Source: an uncultured Lachnospiraceae bacterium (GTDB lineage Bacteria; Bacillota_A; Clostridia; Lachnospirales; Lachnospiraceae). From it: a stretch of DNA of 11,612 nucleotides. The stretch's first letter is position 1. Each line of letters begins with the position of its first letter. A program made the translations under genes and the position numbers. Below, piece by piece: positions 6,962 to 11,612 of the stretch. The stretch is taken from NCBI GenBank assembly GCA_949957035.1, contig CATLIP010000054.1, positions 1 through 11,612 of the forward strand, given 5' to 3'. The notes under the pieces are model-generated. The model did no database searches and had not been told where the DNA came from. It saw only the letters and a list, made by a program, of their open reading frames with translations.

Positions 6962-8248
6962 TCATTTTTCATCCGACAGATATGCCTCCCCGACCACCTG
7001 CTTCACAGCAGGGCAGCTTTCAATCAGCCCATATCGAAAATGAATGGTTCCGCCCACAACCTCGTTCGAGCTGCAGGCCTCCATCTGTCTCTGAAGCTCT
7101 CCGCCGCCGTACCAAGGATTATTCCCATCCTCCCCGGCTTCCGCAGTCTTATAATCTGCAAGTCCCACATACAGGCTGACCTTCTTTTCCTTTGCCTCCT
7201 TCGCCACATCGGACCACCAGTTAAGCAATGCCGAAAAATCCGCTTTCTCATGTCCCATCTCCCAATATATCTGGGGAGCGATATAATCCACCCAGCCTTC
7301 CCGCACCCATGCCCTGCTGTCCGCATACAACGAGAAATACGAAGAAAATCCGCTGGTGGTTGCGCTCCCCTCCGGGTGCAGGGTATTGCTTGCCCAGATT
7401 CCCGAGGGACTGATTCCAAACTCTATATCCGGCTTTGCCTCATGGACTGCCGTATCTAACCCGCTTACCAAAAGATTGACATTGTTCCTCCTGAAGTCTC
7501 CGATATCCCCAAACTCTGCGCCGTAAGCCGCATAAGAATCCCCGTCGTTAAAATCCGGCCCGGGATAGAAATAATCGTCCAAATGAATCCCATCTACATT
7601 GTAATTCTCTACAATCTCCATTGCCCCCTCCAGCACAAGCTGACGGACCTCGGGAAGGGCCGGATCAAAATAGTATCCCTCACCGTACTGCACCACCCAT
7701 TCCGGATGTTGTCTGGCAGGCGATTCTTCCGACAGGCTCTCCCACTCTGCCTGTCCCTTCGCAATCCGATAAGGATTAAGCCACGCATGGAGCTCAAGAC
7801 CTCGCCTGTGAGCTTCGCTGACCCAGTATGCCAGCGGGTCAAAATCTGAATCCGGCGCCACCCCCTGCTGTCCGGTCAGATAACGGCTCCACGGATAAAT
7901 CTCTGACACATAGAGAGCGTCAGAGCAGGGACGCACCTGTAAAAACACCGTATTAAATCCATTCTTGTCCGCTCCCTCAAGAACAGCATCCGCCTGAGCG
8001 CACAATTCCTGAGCGGAGACAGCGGGGACCTTAGGATAATCCAGATTTTCCACACTGGCAACCCACACGCCCCGCATCTCCTGGTCTGCCTCCCTCTTCA
8101 TGGCAGGTTCCTTTACCGGTTTTTCTTCGGTCTTCTTCTCATGGATACCGAAAAGAACCATGGCCAGTATGATAAACACCAGACTTACGGCTATCTCCGT
8201 CAATGTTCTTTCTAATCTCCTCATTCTTCGTGTATCCCTCTGAATCAT
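6962..8248 (-). CDS. membrane-anchored glycosyl hydrolase-like protein (GHL10/YngK type)
   Basis: This 428-residue protein belongs to the GHL10 (formerly DUF187) family, which includes Bacillus YngK. A single hydrophobic segment at about 18-35 follows a basic N-terminus and acts as a signal or anchor. It has no lipobox cysteine, so the catalytic part is probably tethered outside the cell. The barrel domain starts at about 58 with the family opening MRGVWVASVENLDYP. It continues with FNTVFLQVRP (98-107), HAWLNPYRI (154-162), VDGIHLDDYFYP (218-229) with the likely catalytic acid pair Asp224/Asp225, FGISPSGIWASN (277-288) and YIAPQIYWEMGH (322-333). Family members are thought to act on cell-wall or other glycans, but the substrate here is not known. 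The ATG at 8248 has no clear ribosome binding site. An ATG at 8224 has GAGGG 11 bases upstream and keeps the whole anchor, so it is an equally good start. The gene begins 42 bases after dnaJ, separated by a terminator-like stem-loop. Confidence 0.9.
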   Translation of the reverse strand: MIQRDTRRMRRLERTLTEIAVSLVFIILAMVLFGIHEKKTEEKPVKEPAMKREADQEMRGVWVASVENLDYPKVPAVSAQELCAQADAVLEGADKNGFNTVFLQVRPCSDALYVSEIYPWSRYLTGQQGVAPDSDFDPLAYWVSEAHRRGLELHAWLNPYRIAKGQAEWESLSEESPARQHPEWVVQYGEGYYFDPALPEVRQLVLEGAMEIVENYNVDGIHLDDYFYPGPDFNDGDSYAAYGAEFGDIGDFRRNNVNLLVSGLDTAVHEAKPDIEFGISPSGIWASNTLHPEGSATTSGFSSYFSLYADSRAWVREGWVDYIAPQIYWEMGHEKADFSALLNWWSDVAKEAKEKKVSLYVGLADYKTAEAGEDGNNPWYGGGELQRQMEACSSNEVVGGTIHFRYGLIESCPAVKQVVGEAYLSDEK

Positions 8249-8271
8249 TCTTTATCTATACTCTATTCGGC

Positions 8272-8311
8272 AAAGAAGCCTTTGATGAACTTAATCATCA
8301 AAGGCTTCTTT
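8272..8311 (-). terminator. intrinsic terminator overlapping the end of dnaJ
   Basis: A perfect 17-base stem (8272-8288 with 8295-8311) encloses a six-base loop. On the minus strand the upstream arm begins AAAGAAGCC and the downstream arm ends GGCTTCTTT, giving the paired A-rich and T-rich flanks usual for terminators of low-GC Gram-positives. The upstream arm encodes the last DnaJ residues (KEAFDD) and the loop contains the TAA stop. It should end the chaperone transcript before the GHL10 gene. Confidence 0.75.
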
Positions 8312-9472
8312 CATTTTGTCCATAAAACCTTTTCTCTTTTTGCCCGTCTTCGTCTCCTTCTCACCCGAAGCCGCCTGCAGCGTATTGCCCGACAGCTCGT
8401 CGAAGCGTCGAAGGGCCTCTTTCGCCTCAGAACTCAAATGCTCCGGCGTCTGAATTACCAGAGTCACATAATGATCGCCGCGCACCTGTGAATTGCGGAC
8501 AGACGGAACTCCTTTGCCTTTCAGACGTACCTTGGTGTCCGTCTTTGTTCCCGGCTTCACCGTATAGATTACTTCCCCGTCCACCGTCTTGACGCGGATA
8601 TCCGCACCAAGGGCTGCCTGGGCAAATGAAATCGGAACCGTTGAAAAGATATGCATATCCTGTCTCTGGAAGATTGGATGCCTGGAAACCACAACCTCCA
8701 CCAGCAAATCTCCCCTTGGCCCGCCGTTTACACCCGGCTCGCCTTTTTCACGAATACGTACGCTCTGGCCGTTGTCAATTCCTGCCGGAATCGTAACTGC
8801 AATCTTCTTTCGGTTGGAGGTGTAGCCTGTTCCCCCGCATTCAGGACATTTATCCCGGATAATCTTACCTGTTCCCCCACAATCAGGACATGTCTGAACA
8901 TTCTGAACCATTCCAAAGAAAGACTGCTGCGTATATACAACCTGGCCCTTCCCGCCGCACTTTGAACAAGTCTCAGGCGATGTTCCCGGCTTCGCCCCTG
9001 TACCGCCACATTTAGGACAGGGATCCTTCAATACCATATCCAGCTCTTTCTCACACCCGAACACAGCCTCCTCAAAGGTAATCCTTACACTCTTTCGGAT
9101 GTTCATACCCTTCATGGGGCCTTGGTTTGTCCGTCCTCTGCGGCTTCCGCCGAACAGATCCCCAAAGATATCTCCAAAGATATCGCTGAAATCTGCCCCG
9201 CTGAAATCAAAGCCGCCAAAGCCGCCGCCACCTGCGCCGCCTTCAAATGCCGCATGACCGAACTGGTCATACTGACGCCGTTTATCCGGGTCACTCAATA
9301 CAGCATAAGCCTCCGAAGCCTCTTTAAACTTCTTCTCTGCCTCCGCATCTCCAGGATTCATATCAGGGTGGTACTTCTTGGCAACCTGTCTGTATGCTTT
9401 TTTGAGAGTTGCGTCGTCAGCGTCTTTGCTGACGCCCAGCACCTCGTAATAATCTCTCTTTGATTCTGCCAT
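8291..9472 (-). CDS. dnaJ: chaperone protein DnaJ (Hsp40)
   Basis: This is the co-chaperone that delivers unfolded clients to DnaK and stimulates its ATPase, 393 residues long and of full type I architecture. The J domain (about 5-70) contains the essential HPD at 35-37. A Gly/Phe-rich region (about 77-110) includes the repeated DIFGD motif. The zinc-binding domain has four CxxCxGxG repeats with cysteines at 152/155, 169/172, 195/198 and 209/212. The client-binding C-terminal barrels follow from about 220 to 360, and a basic tail ends the protein. The ATG at 9472 is chosen because GGGAG lies five bases upstream and the protein then begins [14 protein letters not shown], as is usual. An upstream in-frame ATG at 9526 would add 18 residues unlike the family. 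The gene follows dnaK by 128 bases, across a perfect stem-loop, and is the last gene before a terminator. It is probably heat-inducible with the operon, but the control region is outside the window. Confidence 0.98.
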   Translation of the reverse strand: MAESKRDYYEVLGVSKDADDATLKKAYRQVAKKYHPDMNPGDAEAEKKFKEASEAYAVLSDPDKRRQYDQFGHAAFEGGAGGGGFGGFDFSGADFSDIFGDIFGDLFGGSRRGRTNQGPMKGMNIRKSVRITFEEAVFGCEKELDMVLKDPCPKCGGTGAKPGTSPETCSKCGGKGQVVYTQQSFFGMVQNVQTCPDCGGTGKIIRDKCPECGGTGYTSNRKKIAVTIPAGIDNGQSVRIREKGEPGVNGGPRGDLLVEVVVSRHPIFQRQDMHIFSTVPISFAQAALGADIRVKTVDGEVIYTVKPGTKTDTKVRLKGKGVPSVRNSQVRGDHYVTLVIQTPEHLSSEAKEALRRFDELSGNTLQAASGEKETKTGKKRKGFMDKMKEAFDD

Positions 9473-9533
9473 TGTTTCTCCCTTTCTTTCCTCACGCAAA
9501 AACCTGCTGCCAACACTTGACAACATGCTGTTT

Positions 9534-9575
9534 CAGGTAATTATGAGGAATCTTTTCATTCCTCATAATTACCTG
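9534..9575 (-). other. perfect 18-bp stem-loop between dnaK and dnaJ
   Basis: Two exactly complementary 18-base arms (9534-9551 and 9558-9575) enclose a six-base loop. The stem is rich in A and T with a GAGG/CCTC core, and no T-run follows on the minus strand, so it is not a standard terminator. It is also unlike the CIRCE operator (TTAGCACTC-N9-GAGTGCTAA) bound by HrcA. The likely role is to change the stability or relative amount of the dnaK and dnaJ parts of the mRNA, by partial termination, processing or protection of a 3' end. This is an inference from position. Confidence 0.6.
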
Positions 9576-9600
9576 TATATATCTGAATGAACCGCGGAAT

Positions 9601-11493
<1,893 letters not shown>

Positions 11494-11541
11494 CTAATTT
11501 GTTGTTTCCAATACTTTCCCACTAAGCTTTACAATACCTCG

Positions 11542-11612
11542 CTAATTAGCTACCTTGACCATGCTGTGTCTTACTACGGAGTCGCGGTACATGTAACCCT
11601 TCTGGAATTCCT
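11542..11612 (-). CDS. grpE: nucleotide exchange factor GrpE, C-terminal fragment
   Basis: Only the last 22 codons and the TAG stop (11542-11544) lie in the window. The peptide reads EFQKGYMYRDSVVRHSMVKVAN, and its first half is the strongly conserved GrpE ending (QKGY, then R-x-SVVR-x-SMVKVAN). GrpE releases ADP from DnaK so that the chaperone can rebind ATP. The position directly upstream of dnaK, on the same strand with a 60-base gap, confirms the assignment. The rest of the gene continues beyond the right edge. Confidence 0.9.
   Translation of the reverse strand, partial: EFQKGYMYRDSVVRHSMVKVAN

Noticed and set aside
7024..7842. Frames on both strands overlapping the GHL10 gene (7024-7419, 7040-7459 and 7609-7842)
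   Set aside because: The GHL10 frame carries all conserved family motifs, while these frames are low-complexity, Arg- and Pro-rich shadows.
8589..9463. Plus-strand open frames opposite dnaJ (8589-8825, 8651-8965 and 9122-9463)
   Set aside because: They are antisense shadows of a strongly conserved chaperone gene, with no family resemblance.
9473..9600. CIRCE heat-shock operator between dnaK and dnaJ
   Set aside because: The inverted repeat there does not match TTAGCACTC-N9-GAGTGCTAA, and its loop is six bases. CIRCE is expected upstream of the operon, outside this window.

Overview
The window looks like chromosomal DNA of a Gram-positive Firmicute, most likely a member of the Clostridia near Lachnospiraceae. 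The evidence is the strong AGGAGG-type ribosome binding sites, the grpE-dnaK-dnaJ gene order, a DnaK that appears to lack the N-terminal-lobe insertion of Gram-negative Hsp70s, and Bacillus/Clostridium-type signalling genes. The lineage is inferred from style and families, not from a database search.

Left part (1-5175): a NarL/LuxR-type response regulator (cut by the window's left edge) and its sensor histidine kinase are transcribed leftwards. Divergent from them is an ABC-2 exporter operon of one ATPase and two permeases, with tight or overlapping junctions. The two transcripts appear to start from interleaved promoters in a 122-base region that also holds an inverted repeat. The set of genes resembles Bacillus subtilis LnrJK-LnrLMN (linearmycin sensing and resistance), so the parsimonious reading is a sensor-plus-exporter module responding to a membrane-active compound. 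The second permease carries an in-frame TAA at codon 92, while the rest of its frame stays open to the normal end. As read here it is a broken gene, or the base is a sequencing error.

Middle part (5176-8248): a hairpin lies between the convergent permease and the next genes. On the minus strand follow a membrane-bound diguanylate cyclase (extracytoplasmic sensor plus intact GGDEF, no RxxD inhibitory site) and a membrane-anchored glycoside-hydrolase-like protein of the GHL10/YngK type. A 241-base gap between these two holds a candidate promoter and two small hairpins.

Right part (8249-11612): the heat-shock chaperone operon on the minus strand, reading grpE (only its last 22 codons are in the window), dnaK, dnaJ. 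GrpE, DnaK and DnaJ form the Hsp70 folding cycle. A perfect 18-bp stem-loop sits between dnaK and dnaJ, and a 17-bp stem-loop overlaps the last codons of dnaJ and probably ends the operon.

I found no CRISPR array, insertion sequence, tRNA, rRNA or phage gene, and nothing that looks like a wholly new system. The points most worth a second look are the interrupted permease, the shared divergent promoter and the two perfect stem-loops around dnaJ.
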